Shown here: piece by piece, positions 1 through 8,589 of the stretch
Position numbering within the stretch: the stretch's first letter is position 1
How the letters are laid out: each line of letters starts with the position of its first letter
Position numbers and translations under genes: made by a program
Source of the DNA: Marinobacter sp. es.042
GTDB taxonomy: Bacteria; Pseudomonadota; Gammaproteobacteria; Pseudomonadales; Oleiphilaceae
Reading direction: 5' to 3'
Assembly (NCBI RefSeq): GCF_900188315.1
Contig: NZ_LT897781.1
Span: forward strand, 1,488,001 to 1,552,000
DNA length: 64,000 bases
Notes under the pieces: generated by a model
The model's input: only the letters and a program-made list of their open reading frames with translations
The model's database searches: none
Told to the model about the DNA's origin: nothing

Positions 1-612
1 ACCTTCGGCAGGATCACCACTGGCGTTAGTCGCCTTGAACAGGTTGTTGCCGATGGCCTGCAGGCCCTGGGGGTTGATGAAATCCACCAACGTAATCTGG
101 CCCAGGTTCACCGGTGCGGCCTGATCGTCCGTTACCGCCGTCACGGTGCCATCTTTACCAATGGTGATATTGGTGGCGTTCTCCGGCACGTTGATGGCGG
201 GCTCCAGAGGGTAGCCATCCGGGTTCACCACATCGCCATCAGCGTTGAGCTGGAATTGGCCGTCGCGGGTGTAGGCGATCTGGCCATCAGGCAACTGCAC
301 CTGCAGGAAGCCACGGCCATTGATGGCCATATCCAGTGGCTGCTCTGTAATCTGCAGGTTGCCCTGGGAAAATTGCTTGGCCGTGCCCACAACCCGCACA
401 CCGGTGCCCAACTGCAGGCCGGAAGGTAGTTCCGAGTTCTGGGTTGTCAGACCACCGGGCTGCCGGTTGATCTGGTACAGAAGATCCTGAAACACGGCTC
501 TGTCCCGCTTGAAGCCAGTGGTGTTGACGTTCGCCAGGTTGTTGGAAATGGTGGACATGTTGGTGTCCTGAGCGCTCAACCCGGTCTTGCTGACCCATAG
601 TGCTGGATGCAT
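1..612 (-). CDS. flgG: Flagellar distal rod protein FlgG (3' part outside window)
   Basis: FlgG builds the distal rod that links the basal body to the hook. The first 204 codons are present and the gene runs off the left edge; the family is usually about 261 residues. The N-terminus (MHPALWVSKTGLSAQ) carries the flagellar rod/hook signature SNNLANVNTTGFKRDR, and further on lies the core motif PLDMAINGRGF. The ATG at 612 is preceded by AAGGAG eight bases upstream. The gene follows flgF by 82 bases in the same operon. Identity is secure; the C-terminal half cannot be checked. Confidence 0.95.
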   Translation of the reverse strand, partial: MHPALWVSKTGLSAQDTNMSTISNNLANVNTTGFKRDRAVFQDLLYQINRQPGGLTTQNSELPSGLQLGTGVRVVGTAKQFSQGNLQITEQPLDMAINGRGFLQVQLPDGQIAYTRDGQFQLNADGDVVNPDGYPLEPAINVPENATNITIGKDGTVTAVTDDQAAPVNLGQITLVDFINPQGLQAIGNNLFKATNASGDPAEG

Positions 613-694
613 GCTGCTTACTCCTTGCCGGGGGCTGTCAGGCGGCCATTCTTTGCCGCTTCAGGCCCGCCAGGCCAATGTGTTCAGTCGTTAC

Positions 695-1447
695 TTAAAG
701 GTTCTGCAACAGCCGTGCCGTTGCTTCGGAATTCTCGTTCGCGGTGGTCATTACCTTCACCTGCATCTCGTATTGCCGGGACAGCTGGAGGTTGGAGATC
801 ATCTCTTCCACCGCGTTCACGTTGGAGCTTTCAAGGAATCCTGAGGCAACCCGCTGGTTTGCATCCGGTGGCTCGGGCCCATCCAGAGCCTGATCCGGCT
901 TTCGGCGCATGTGCCCGTCAAGACCTTTCTCGAGGGCTTCCGGCGGCGGGCTGACTAACTTCAGCCGGTCCACTTCAACCAGCTGGTCCGGTGGCCCACC
1001 GACAGGAACAATTGAGACAGTGCCATCTGCGCCAATCTCGACATTGTCAAAAGGAGGCAGCGCGACCGGCCCACCATTGCCAAGCACCAGTTCGCCATTG
1101 GCAAGGCGCAACAGTCCGTTGACATCCACCTGGAGACTGCCACTACGGGTGAAGACTTCCTCGCCCTGATCGTTCTGAATGGCAAGCCATCCCTCACCTT
1201 CCACAGCCACATCCAGTTTGCGTCCGGTTTCCATCAATGCCCCGGCGGACAGGTCCGTGCCGGGCCTCTCTGTCATGGCATAGGCACGAGTCGGGTGGTG
1301 TTCCCCGTAGACAGGCATACTGCGGGCCTGGGCGAAGTCTTTCTTGAAGCCGGTGGTACTGACGTTCGCCAGGTTATTGGCATGGGCCTGCTGGGCCAGC
1401 ATATTCTGCTTGGCACCAGACATACCGATGTAGAGGGCTTTGTCCAT
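695..1447 (-). CDS. flgF: Flagellar proximal rod protein FlgF
   Basis: This 250-residue protein matches the size of FlgF, one of the rod components below the hook. The N-terminal heptad region contains the rod signature AHANNLANVSTTGFKKDF. The C-terminus (SNLQLSRQYEMQVKVMTTANEN) is the matching helix that packs against it in the assembled axial structure. It sits between flgE and flgG, as in other gammaproteobacteria. The start has AGGAG seven bases upstream, but that site lies inside a hairpin (see 1454-1497), so its translation may depend on upstream ribosomes or RNA unfolding. Confidence 0.95.
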   Translation of the reverse strand: MDKALYIGMSGAKQNMLAQQAHANNLANVSTTGFKKDFAQARSMPVYGEHHPTRAYAMTERPGTDLSAGALMETGRKLDVAVEGEGWLAIQNDQGEEVFTRSGSLQVDVNGLLRLANGELVLGNGGPVALPPFDNVEIGADGTVSIVPVGGPPDQLVEVDRLKLVSPPPEALEKGLDGHMRRKPDQALDGPEPPDANQRVASGFLESSNVNAVEEMISNLQLSRQYEMQVKVMTTANENSEATARLLQNL

Positions 1448-1453
1448 GGGAAA

Positions 1454-1497
1454 ACTCCTGCCGGAATTTTGACTGTTTCCAGTCTTCCTGCAGGAGT
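1454..1497 (-). promoter_or_regulatory. Hairpin that buries the flgF ribosome binding site
   Basis: Between the flgE stop and the flgF start is a long inverted repeat. The outer arms ACTCCTGCAGGAA and TTCCGGCAGGAGT pair at 12 of 13 positions, and an inner stem GACTG/CAGTC has a four-base loop. On the mRNA the 3' arm contains the AGGAG that should start flgF, followed by TTTT. The element could reduce flgF-flgG output relative to flgBCDE, either by weak termination or by hiding the ribosome site. The pairing is seen directly; the function is inferred. Confidence 0.6.
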
Positions 1498-1523
1498 CAT
1501 GCCATTTTCGCTAGATTGCGGGA

Positions 1524-3422
1524 TTAACGGAGGTTGATGATGGTCTGGGTGACCGCATCAGAGGTTTCTATGGTCTTGGCGTTGGCCTGATAGTTCCGCT
1601 GAGCGATGATCAGGTTAACCAGTTCCGCCGACAAGTCCACGTTGGATTCCTCCACCGAGCTGGCCTTGATAGAACCCAGCGTGCCGGTATCCGGGGCACC
1701 AATGATCGGCTGACCGGATTCGAACGTTTCCACCCAGGACGTGTCGCCTACGGGAGACAGACCGTTGGTGTTATTGAACGAGGCCAACGCGACCTGGCCC
1801 AGAGCCTGGGATTGGCCGTTGGTGTATCGGGCAAACAGAACACCTTGATCCGATACGTCCAGACCAGAAAGCCGGCCAGTGGTATAGCCATTCTGCTGTT
1901 GGTCGTTCACGCCAAACGCAGCGCCATATTGCGTTGTGCCACTAAGATTGATCACAAAAGCCGATGTTGTCGGTGGCTCAGGAATGGGTGTTACTACCAC
2001 CTCGCCGGCAGCAGGAGGGCCATCCGCCCCATTTGGCTGGCCGTCGCTGTCTTTGGGTATCCAGTCATCAATAACGATTTCGCCACTGGGGTCGCCATCG
2101 ATCGACTGAAGAGCACCGTCCTGATCGAATCTTGCAGTGTAGGGGGTCACGTCGGTGCCACCAACAAACTCGCCATCAATCTGGGCATACACCGACCATT
2201 CGCTCACCCCGACACCATTGCCTGGGGACGGATTCTTCACAAAGAACTGTGTGAGTTCGTGGGAATTACCCAGGCTATCGTAGATCGTGGTGGATGTAGC
2301 GTGGTTATAGGTACGCTGATCCAGCGGATTGAATTGATTGGTGACGCGGATTGGTGACGCGTTGAACGCAACCTCAAAATCATTGTCAGCCGTGGTTGAT
2401 GTGATTCCCGCCACCGACCGGTCCGCAGTCACGTTAACATCACCTTCGACGGTGCCGGTATCGCCGTTGCCATTACCATCGGCAAAGGTAAAGTCGAGCG
2501 TCTCACCCTGGTTATGAATCACTCGCAGAACATCGCTGCCCCCGCCTCCGGTGACAATCGAGGCGGAAATTGCGGTCTCGCTGGAGTTGTTGATTGAATC
2601 AACCAGATCCTGCAGGGAATTGATATTTGACGTGTCCAGGGTCAGCGGCGAACCATTGATATCGAGGCTGAATGAAAACGAACTGGCGCCGGAGATGAAG
2701 GCGTCATCAAGAGCCGGCGTGCCGTCGAAAGTCGCCGTCGTCGTGGCCGAAGCACTCAATCCAGGCGCATCGTTTATAGTGGAGGCCGCTTCACGGGCAC
2801 TGGCTGCAGGGTCAATATTCACATTGAAGGCAGGCGAGCCGTCCGAATACTGCACATCAAAGCTCTCGCCCTGTATGGAAGCAAGAGTGAGAGGCCCAAC
2901 ATCCCGAACACGGGTTTCCAGCACGGACTCCCTGGAATCAAGATTCAGATCGGAGTCGAGGTTTGTCGTCCTTCTTGGAGCCAGGTTGTCTGTTGCAATC
3001 TGCAAATCTCCCCGGATGCCAGACAAGTTGCCGTCCTCGTCCGCGGTGTATCCCTGTACCCGCATGTTCTGGTTGTTCGTTACATAGCCTTCCTTATCAA
3101 TGCCGAACTGTCCTGCGCGGGAATAACGAATCTCGCCGCCGTTGTTCAGGATAAAGAAACCATCGCCGGCAATCGCCATGTCCAGGCCATTGTCAGTGAA
3201 GCTGATGTTGCCCTGCCCAAAAGACTGCTTAACGTCCTGAACCCGGACACCGTCGCCGATCGGGTTGGTGCCTGCGCTCAGGAACCCGCTTGCGTATAGA
3301 TCGCCAAACTGCGCCTTGCTGCCTTTGAAGCCGACGGTGCTGGCGTTTGCAATATTGTTGCCGGTGACGTCCAGATCCACCGATGCCGCACGAAGGCCGC
3401 TCAAACCTGTATTAAATGCCAT
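1524..3422 (-). CDS. flgE: Flagellar hook protein FlgE (long form)
   Basis: FlgE is the hook subunit. The N-terminus (MAFNTGLSGLRAASVDLDVT, then GNNIANASTVGFKGS) and the C-terminus (VNLIIAQRNYQANAKTIETS) are the conserved D0 helices. At 632 residues it is much longer than the 402-residue Escherichia coli protein. The extra length is a Ser/Thr/Asn/Asp-rich middle, roughly residues 160-400, which should be surface-exposed D2/D3-type domains. These vary widely between bacteria. Start: ATG after AGGGG. It lies between flgD and flgF. Confidence 0.96.
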   Translation of the reverse strand: MAFNTGLSGLRAASVDLDVTGNNIANASTVGFKGSKAQFGDLYASGFLSAGTNPIGDGVRVQDVKQSFGQGNISFTDNGLDMAIAGDGFFILNNGGEIRYSRAGQFGIDKEGYVTNNQNMRVQGYTADEDGNLSGIRGDLQIATDNLAPRRTTNLDSDLNLDSRESVLETRVRDVGPLTLASIQGESFDVQYSDGSPAFNVNIDPAASAREAASTINDAPGLSASATTTATFDGTPALDDAFISGASSFSFSLDINGSPLTLDTSNINSLQDLVDSINNSSETAISASIVTGGGGSDVLRVIHNQGETLDFTFADGNGNGDTGTVEGDVNVTADRSVAGITSTTADNDFEVAFNASPIRVTNQFNPLDQRTYNHATSTTIYDSLGNSHELTQFFVKNPSPGNGVGVSEWSVYAQIDGEFVGGTDVTPYTARFDQDGALQSIDGDPSGEIVIDDWIPKDSDGQPNGADGPPAAGEVVVTPIPEPPTTSAFVINLSGTTQYGAAFGVNDQQQNGYTTGRLSGLDVSDQGVLFARYTNGQSQALGQVALASFNNTNGLSPVGDTSWVETFESGQPIIGAPDTGTLGSIKASSVEESNVDLSAELVNLIIAQRNYQANAKTIETSDAVTQTIINLR

Positions 3423-3449
3423 GGTTCACCCCTTGGTGTTTCACCGGTC

Positions 3450-4127
3450 TCAGTTAATTTGTTTCACGTCAGACAGGGCGATGGAGCCCATGCCTGCAAG
3501 ATTCAGGGTTATCGAGCCGCCCTGGCCGAGGGATACGCTGTCCACATTAGCGCTCACCATAGTGCCCAGCTGCTGCGGGCCATCTGGATAGGAGGCTTCT
3601 GCCACAATGCGGTAGGGCCCCGGCGGCAAAGGATTGCCGTTACCGTCCTGGCCGTCCCAGCGGAAGGACACAACACCTGCCTGGCTGCTGCCCATGTCGA
3701 TCTGCCGCACCCGCTCGCCATTCTGCCCTTCGATAGACAGGCGGAGCCCACCTGTCGAAGCTGGCACTTGAATGGTTCCGGTAATTTCACCTTCGGCACC
3801 AAGGATCCCGATCTGGGAAGGCGCCAGTACGGTTTTACCCACCATGGCCGACGCTTGTAGCGCCTGGGTGGATCGGAACTGGCCAACCACATCCTCAACC
3901 GTGCCGGAGAGATTCTGCATTTCTTCCAGTGAGCTGAACTGTGCGAGCTGGGAGATAAACTCGCCGTTGTCCTGGGGCTCCAGCGGGTTCTGGTTTTTCA
4001 ATTGCGCCAGCATCAATTCCATGAATTCGTTCCGGCCCAGCTCACTGGTGCCCTGGCCGCCATTCTGTTGCTTCAGCTGGTACTGGCTCAGAACATCCGA
4101 CGCGTCTGTTGCATTTACTGCAGTCAT
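3450..4127 (-). CDS. flgD: Flagellar hook assembly scaffold FlgD
   Basis: FlgD caps the growing hook and is needed for hook assembly but is not kept in the final structure. The 225-residue protein has the conserved N-terminal region (NEFMELMLAQLKNQNPLEPQ followed by DNGEFISQLAQFSSLEEM) and a C-terminal beta-rich region with the FlgD Ig-like motif RWDGQDGNGNPLPPGPY. It lies 18 bases downstream of flgC and 27 bases upstream of flgE. Confidence 0.96.
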   Translation of the reverse strand: MTAVNATDASDVLSQYQLKQQNGGQGTSELGRNEFMELMLAQLKNQNPLEPQDNGEFISQLAQFSSLEEMQNLSGTVEDVVGQFRSTQALQASAMVGKTVLAPSQIGILGAEGEITGTIQVPASTGGLRLSIEGQNGERVRQIDMGSSQAGVVSFRWDGQDGNGNPLPPGPYRIVAEASYPDGPQQLGTMVSANVDSVSLGQGGSITLNLAGMGSIALSDVKQIN

Positions 4128-4145
4128 GTTGTGCTCCTCACCCCG

Positions 4146-4595
4146 TTACTGCTGACCAAGAGTCAGAATGCGCTGCATCATGGACTTGGCTGTGTTCATG
4201 ACATCCACATTCATCTGGAAACTTCTGGACGACGACATCATGTCCGCCATCTCTTCGACCACATTCACATTCGGGTAGAAGACATAACCATCTTCGTTGG
4301 CCGCCGGGTGATGGGGCTCGTAACGCATCTGAAGCTCCGCATCACTCTCGACAATACCGTCAACCCTCACGCCGGCACCCGGCCCCTCATCGGCGGCCAT
4401 GGGCAAGCCTCCCTGCCCGGGATTCATCAGAGACTGCTGAATCGCCGAGAAAACCGGCTTCCTGGCACGATAGGTTTCCCCCGTGCTGGAACTTGCCGTT
4501 TCTGCATTGGCAATGTTGGACGCGGTTGTATTCAGCCGCAGTGATTGCGCGGTCATGCCGGAACCGGCGATGTCAAAAATGCTGCCCAGTGACAT
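4146..4595 (-). CDS. flgC: Flagellar proximal rod protein FlgC
   Basis: This 149-residue protein is FlgC, a proximal rod component exported by the flagellar type III system. It has the N-terminal motif LRLNTTASNIANAETASSS and the family motif DGYVFYPNVNVVEEMADMM near residue 110, ending in the C-terminal rod helix (FQMNVDVMNTAKSMMQRILT). It lies 34 bases downstream of flgB in the same operon. Confidence 0.96.
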   Translation of the reverse strand: MSLGSIFDIAGSGMTAQSLRLNTTASNIANAETASSSTGETYRARKPVFSAIQQSLMNPGQGGLPMAADEGPGAGVRVDGIVESDAELQMRYEPHHPAANEDGYVFYPNVNVVEEMADMMSSSRSFQMNVDVMNTAKSMMQRILTLGQQ

Positions 4596-4629
4596 GAAAA
4601 CTCTCCTTCGCTAATCCTGTGACTGCGGC

Positions 4630-5028
4630 TTATTCGCCCTTGAGGGCTTTGGTCAAACCGCTGAACTTGCTGTTCAAAAACTGGAAGCTGGCCTGGAAAT
4701 CCATGGCGTTGCGCATGAACCGCGTCTGCTCCTGCTGGGCGTCTACCGTATTGCCGTCAACCGACGGCTGATGGGGAACCCGATACATCAAATCGCTCTC
4801 CGAGGCCGATGGCGAGGTATCCATGTGCGCGTCATGGGTTTTGGCCATCTGGAATCCGCTGACCTGCTCCTGGGCCTTCTGCATCATTGCCTGGAAATCC
4901 AGATCCCGCGCCTTGAAACCCGGGGTGTCGGCGTTTGCCAGGTTGTTTGCCAGAACTTCGGCGCGTTTAACACGCGCTTCAACCGCGTGTTGATGAATGC
5001 CCAGAGCCGAATCAAACGTAATTGCCAT
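4630..5028 (-). CDS. flgB: Flagellar proximal rod protein FlgB
   Basis: FlgB is the first gene of the rod/hook operon. I chose the ATG at 5028 (MAITFDSALGIHQHAVEARV, 132 residues) rather than the in-frame upstream ATG at 5049, because GGGAGG sits four bases before 5028 and the shorter protein matches the family. The rod signature LANNLANADTPGFKARDLDF is present near residue 25. A sigma54-type promoter lies about 70 bases upstream of the start codon. Confidence 0.95.
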   Translation of the reverse strand: MAITFDSALGIHQHAVEARVKRAEVLANNLANADTPGFKARDLDFQAMMQKAQEQVSGFQMAKTHDAHMDTSPSASESDLMYRVPHQPSVDGNTVDAQQEQTRFMRNAMDFQASFQFLNSKFSGLTKALKGE

Positions 5029-5096
5029 GTTGCCTCCCGAAAACTGCACTGGTATGCCGAGCTGTTTTTGCCGGCTGTGCTCTTTGACAGGACTAA

Positions 5097-5112
5097 AGCA
5101 AGCTGAATGCCA
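5097..5112 (-). promoter_or_regulatory. Sigma54 (RpoN) promoter of the flgB operon
   Basis: The minus strand reads TGGCATTCAGCTTGCT. It has the invariant GG and GC dinucleotides exactly ten bases apart, as required for -24/-12 promoters, and most of the surrounding consensus (TGGCA...TTGCT). It lies 69 bases before the flgB ATG. In polar-flagellated gammaproteobacteria the flgBCDE operon is typically RpoN-dependent (FleQ/FlrC cascade), so site and context agree. Confidence 0.75.
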
Positions 5113-5232
5113 GAATTATGGTCAGGTGTTAATTTGTCACGGAACCCAGTGTTGGCAGGCCCTGCAGAGAATCCGAGTAGCGGTTACGGGAAAGGAGAAA
5201 GGAAAAGGGCAAGAAAAAGCGGCAAGCTGCTT

Positions 5233-5252
5233 CCCCCGGCAGAAGCCGGGGG
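5233..5252 (-). terminator. GC-rich hairpin after the nitroreductase gene
   Basis: An eight-base perfect stem (CCCCCGGC/GCCGGGGG) with a four-base loop starts 14 bases past the stop at 5267 on the minus strand. A short T-rich stretch (CTTTTTCTT) follows about 13 bases later rather than immediately, so termination may be imperfect. It lies upstream of the flgB promoter and may insulate it. Confidence 0.5.
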
Positions 5253-5266
5253 TATTCAACAAGGTC

Positions 5267-5818
5267 TCAGGGCCAATGACTCACAAACTCGTCCACCGCC
5301 GGTCTGGGCACAGACGGCTTGGATGCCGAGACCGTACCGGTGTAGAGAAAGCCAACAATCTGTTCATGCTCTTCCAGGCCCAACCCCTGGTGAACCGAGG
5401 AGTGGTAGGCAACGCCGCCTGTTCTCCACATCACGCCGAAACCGGCATCCTGAAGGGCAAGCTCAACAAAACTCATGCCGGCAGCTGCCGACATGACCTG
5501 CTCGATTTCCGGTACTTTGGGATGCGTCCTGGGCGACGCGATACCAACGATGACCATGGGTGCGCGAAGGGGGGCACGCCGGAGCTTCTCGATTTCTTTC
5601 TCATCGCTGTTATTGGCACAGGTGGACGCAAACAGCTCTCCCAGGGCTTCAAGGCCTTTACCCTCGATCACCAGATAGCGCCAGGGCCTGAGCAGTGCAT
5701 GGTCCGGTGCACGCGCCGCGCAGGAAAAGGCCCTTTCGAGGGTTGTCGAATCCGGCGCGGGTGATTCCAGCCTCGGTTCAGAGGAGCGGTTCAGGAGGAA
5801 ATCGGTAACTGCGGTCAT
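5267..5818 (-). CDS. Nitroreductase family protein (YdjA-like)
   Basis: This is a predicted FMN-dependent oxidoreductase of the nitroreductase superfamily, of the small YdjA type (about 183 residues; this one is 183 from the ATG at 5818). Typical segments are the N-terminal LLNRSSEPRLESPAP, the RAPDHALLRPWRYLVI flavin-binding region, PLRAPMVIVGIASP, EQVMSAAAGMSFVELA and IVGFLYTGT near the C-terminus. An upstream in-frame ATG at 5869 would add 17 residues that do not look conserved. The physiological substrate is unknown. It is a single-gene unit, not part of the flagellar operon. Confidence 0.88.
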   Translation of the reverse strand: MTAVTDFLLNRSSEPRLESPAPDSTTLERAFSCAARAPDHALLRPWRYLVIEGKGLEALGELFASTCANNSDEKEIEKLRRAPLRAPMVIVGIASPRTHPKVPEIEQVMSAAAGMSFVELALQDAGFGVMWRTGGVAYHSSVHQGLGLEEHEQIVGFLYTGTVSASKPSVPRPAVDEFVSHWP

Positions 5819-5973
5819 ATCTGCTCGCTGTTTAAAGACTGTTGAAATATAGGTACGAACACAATTCATGGCTGTGAATTGTGGGTTCTACGTAATGCTG
5901 TTAACCTTTAGTCGTAGTCGGGTCTACCAACAATTATAAATGACGCGGTCGTACAACGTTGAGTGGCAACACA

Positions 5974-6285
5974 ATGAGCAACCAGCAAACCTTCAATAAC
6001 TTTTCCGAATTTTATCCGTACTACCTCGAAGAGCACAGCGACGTCACCTGTCGCCGTTTGCATTTCGCTGGAAGTCTCCTGGTTCTGATAGTCGCCGTAT
6101 GGGCTCTGGCTTCGGGAAAGCTGTTGTGGCTTCTGGCCTTGCCGGTCATAGGCTATGGCTTTGCGTGGGTTGGTCATTTCAAGTTTGAAAAAAATCGCCC
6201 CGCTACCTTCAAATATCCACTGTACAGCCTTATGGGTGACTGGGTCATGTTCCGCGACATGCTCATTGGCAGGATCCGTTTCTGA
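5974..6285 (+). CDS. Mpo1-like (DUF962) membrane protein
   Basis: This 103-residue protein resembles the DUF962/Mpo1-like family. It starts with NFSEFYPYYLEEHSDVTCRRLHFAG and has two hydrophobic segments (about residues 32-48 and 53-67) followed by WVGHFKFEKNRPATFKYP and SLMGDWVMFRDMLIG. The His residues in RRLHFAG and GHFKFEKN are the conserved polar ones. Yeast Mpo1 is an Fe(II)-dependent dioxygenase of fatty-acid alpha-oxidation; whether bacterial members do the same is not settled. ATG at 5974 was preferred over a TTG at 5959. The stop is one base before the cyclase ATG, suggesting co-transcription. Confidence 0.85.
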   Translation: MSNQQTFNNFSEFYPYYLEEHSDVTCRRLHFAGSLLVLIVAVWALASGKLLWLLALPVIGYGFAWVGHFKFEKNRPATFKYPLYSLMGDWVMFRDMLIGRIRF

Positions 6286-6286
6286 A

Positions 6287-7726
6287 ATGATGAGTGCCCC
6301 GGCAGACCTGCGTAATGCCAGTAGCTCAGCTGGCAGAGCCCTCTCGTCTGAGGCGGCGGGCAACCCGATCGCCATTCCCCCGATGCCCGATTACAATGGC
6401 CGGGTACTGGCATACACCTCAACCGCCGCCATTATCGTAACCGGCGTTCTCCAGGGCGCCTTTCCGCAATGGCTTCTCTGGCTGGTTGCCGGGGCCCTCA
6501 CCTGGCCCCACATCGCCCATGCCCTGACTCGCCGCACTTTCCTCAGGAATTCGCCACGCATCCGTCAGAAAATGCTGATATTTGATTGCGTGGTTGGTGG
6601 CGCTTTCATTGGTTGCATCGGGCTGATCGTCATCCCCTCCCTCGCCGTTGCACTGATGCTGATGTTCAGTTGCCTGATTGTTGGTGGTATCCGTCAGTGG
6701 GTCCTGGGCACCGGCTTCATGGCGGCCTCCATTGCGGGTGCGGTTGCGATCGTCGGCCCGGCAGACGGACCACACTCGCCCCTGCTGACCAGCATCGTGT
6801 CGATTTTATCCACCGGGCTTTATATTTGCGTTACGGCTTACTATTCCCACCAGCAGGCACGGGCGTTGATGCTGGCAAAGACCCAGATCCAGAACCAGCG
6901 GGAGCAGTCCATCGCGCTTTCACACAAACTGTCCAAATATCTCTCGCCTCAAGTCTGGCAGTCGATCTTCACCGGTGAGCGGGACGTGAGACTGGAAACC
7001 CAGCGCAAGAAACTGGCGGTGTTTTTCTCTGACATCAAAGGCTTCACCGAATTGTCTGAGGAAATGGAACCCGAAGCACTGACCGAACTGCTGAATCACT
7101 ACTTCAATGAAATGTCGGAAGTTGCTCTCAAGTATGGCGGCACCATCGACAAGTTCGTTGGTGATTCCATCATGGTGTTCTTTGGCGACCCAACCAGCCG
7201 TGGCCAGAGGGAGGACGCATTTGCCTGTGTCTCCATGGCCATTGAGATGCGCAAGCATATGAAAATCATGCGGCAGCAATGGCGCAGCCAGGGCATCAAG
7301 ACCCCGCTGGAAATCCGCATGGGAATTAGCACCGGTTATACCACGGTTGGTAACTTTGGCGCCGAGAACCGGATGGATTACACGATTATCGGCAAGGAAG
7401 TAAACCTGGCCAGCCGGCTTGAGTCCCTGGCGGAGCCGGGCGAAATCCTCGTTTCCTACGAAACCTTCGCGCTGATCAAGGACAAGATCATGTGCAGAGA
7501 CAAGGGCGAGATTACCGTGAAGGGCTTTGGCAAGCCGGTGCCAATTTACGAAGTGGTCGACTTCCGGCGAGATATGGGGCCCAACCGAAGCTTCCTGGAA
7601 CACGAACATAGCGGCTTCGCCATGTATCTCGATTCGGACAAGATCACCGAGAAAGAGCGGCAAGCCATCCTGACCGCTCTGGAAGATGCTGCAGATCGCC
7701 TGCGGCGGGAAGAGGATGTTTCCTGA
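6287..7726 (+). CDS. Class III adenylate cyclase with MASE2 membrane domain (CyaB-like)
   Basis: The protein (479 residues from the ATG at 6287; a second ATG follows at once) has an N-terminal membrane domain of about six helices (residues 40-205, beginning RVLAYTSTAAIIV) resembling MASE2. A helical linker leads to a C-terminal cyclase domain. Catalytic signatures are present: the first metal Asp in FFSDIKGFTE (about D249), the second in KFVGDSIMVFFGDP (about D293, with the Lys just before it), and NRMDYTIIGKEVNLASRLE. This layout matches CyaB of Pseudomonas aeruginosa, the main cAMP source for Vfr. Product (cAMP) is inferred from that resemblance. Confidence 0.9.
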   Translation: MMSAPADLRNASSSAGRALSSEAAGNPIAIPPMPDYNGRVLAYTSTAAIIVTGVLQGAFPQWLLWLVAGALTWPHIAHALTRRTFLRNSPRIRQKMLIFDCVVGGAFIGCIGLIVIPSLAVALMLMFSCLIVGGIRQWVLGTGFMAASIAGAVAIVGPADGPHSPLLTSIVSILSTGLYICVTAYYSHQQARALMLAKTQIQNQREQSIALSHKLSKYLSPQVWQSIFTGERDVRLETQRKKLAVFFSDIKGFTELSEEMEPEALTELLNHYFNEMSEVALKYGGTIDKFVGDSIMVFFGDPTSRGQREDAFACVSMAIEMRKHMKIMRQQWRSQGIKTPLEIRMGISTGYTTVGNFGAENRMDYTIIGKEVNLASRLESLAEPGEILVSYETFALIKDKIMCRDKGEITVKGFGKPVPIYEVVDFRRDMGPNRSFLEHEHSGFAMYLDSDKITEKERQAILTALEDAADRLRREEDVS

Positions 7727-7756
7727 GGCGCTTCCCTGCGCTAAAACAGAATCCTG

Positions 7757-8575
7757 CTACTGACGTATCAACCTTGGGCCGGCATCCCCGCCGGTTTCCG
7801 TGCTTCGCCACGGATTGATATCCAGCCCGCCCCGCCGTGTATACCGGGCAACCACGGTAAGAGACTCCGGGTTGCATCGCCCCATCAGATCGGTAAACAC
7901 CGTTTCCACGCAATGCTCGTGGAAATCCTGTTTCTGCCGGAAGCTCACCACGTAACGCAACAAACCGCCCCGATCAATTTTCGGCCCGGTGTAGCTTATG
8001 AGGAGTGTCGCCCAGTCAGGCTGACCGGTTACCGGGCAGTTGCTCTTCAGCAGATGGGAGCAGAGCCGTTCTGTCACCACCTCTCCACTCGCTGAAAGCG
8101 CCTCAGGCGCGTATTCAAAAACCACTTCAATGACCGGCTCGTCATCAATGAGCTCGAAGCCCTCCGGCCGGCCAATCGCTTCACCGGATTCGTCGACGCT
8201 CAACAGATTCACCTGAACAGCACCGCCGCAGGCGCTGGAAAGATCCTGGGTAATCACCTCCGCGACCTGCTCCCGAGAAGAGTAGACCGCCTGGTTCAAC
8301 GAATTCAGATACAGCTTGAGCGATTTGGACTCAATGATTGCGGGCGAGGCCGCCGGAAAAACAATCTCCGCCCAGGCCACTTCCGGCACGCCGCTTGGAC
8401 GCAGCCAGGAGATTTCCCAGGCCTGCCACAGATCCTCGCCAAACCAGGGCCAACGGCCATCCTCCAGACCAAGGCGGCGGCGATTTTCCTCTCTCGCCAC
8501 CGGGAAAAGCAGCCCAGGATCGTAGCTGTCCGGGTAGTCGCTTGTCTTGCCAAGCGGGGCGTCGTTAAGTGCCAT
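7757..8575 (-). CDS. queF: NADPH-dependent 7-cyano-7-deazaguanine reductase QueF (type II)
   Basis: QueF reduces preQ0 to preQ1 in queuosine biosynthesis. At 272 residues this is the long, duplicated type II form. The specificity motif ESKSLK lies at residues 82-87. The nucleophile Cys180 is in SNCPVTGQPDW with the partner Asp187, and the substrate-binding pair is in DFHEHCVE (H219, E220). The C-terminus NPWRSTETG is also typical. The gene is alone, flanked by the convergent cyclase gene and the ABC-2 exporter. No preQ1 riboswitch was recognised upstream. Confidence 0.97.
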   Translation of the reverse strand: MALNDAPLGKTSDYPDSYDPGLLFPVAREENRRRLGLEDGRWPWFGEDLWQAWEISWLRPSGVPEVAWAEIVFPAASPAIIESKSLKLYLNSLNQAVYSSREQVAEVITQDLSSACGGAVQVNLLSVDESGEAIGRPEGFELIDDEPVIEVVFEYAPEALSASGEVVTERLCSHLLKSNCPVTGQPDWATLLISYTGPKIDRGGLLRYVVSFRQKQDFHEHCVETVFTDLMGRCNPESLTVVARYTRRGGLDINPWRSTETGGDAGPRLIRQ

Positions 8576-8589
8576 AGTGGTTCCTGAAA

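Noticed and set aside
6312..6362. tRNA-like stretch (GTAGCTCAGCTGGCAGAGC) resembling a tRNA D-arm
   Set aside because: It lies in the cyclase coding frame, and the anticodon and T-arm parts do not pair; there is no T-loop GTTCGAATC-type sequence and no acceptor stem.
5908..6375. 155-codon minus-strand open frame opposite the Mpo1-like gene
   Set aside because: The plus-strand DUF962 protein has a convincing family pattern; the reverse translation has none.
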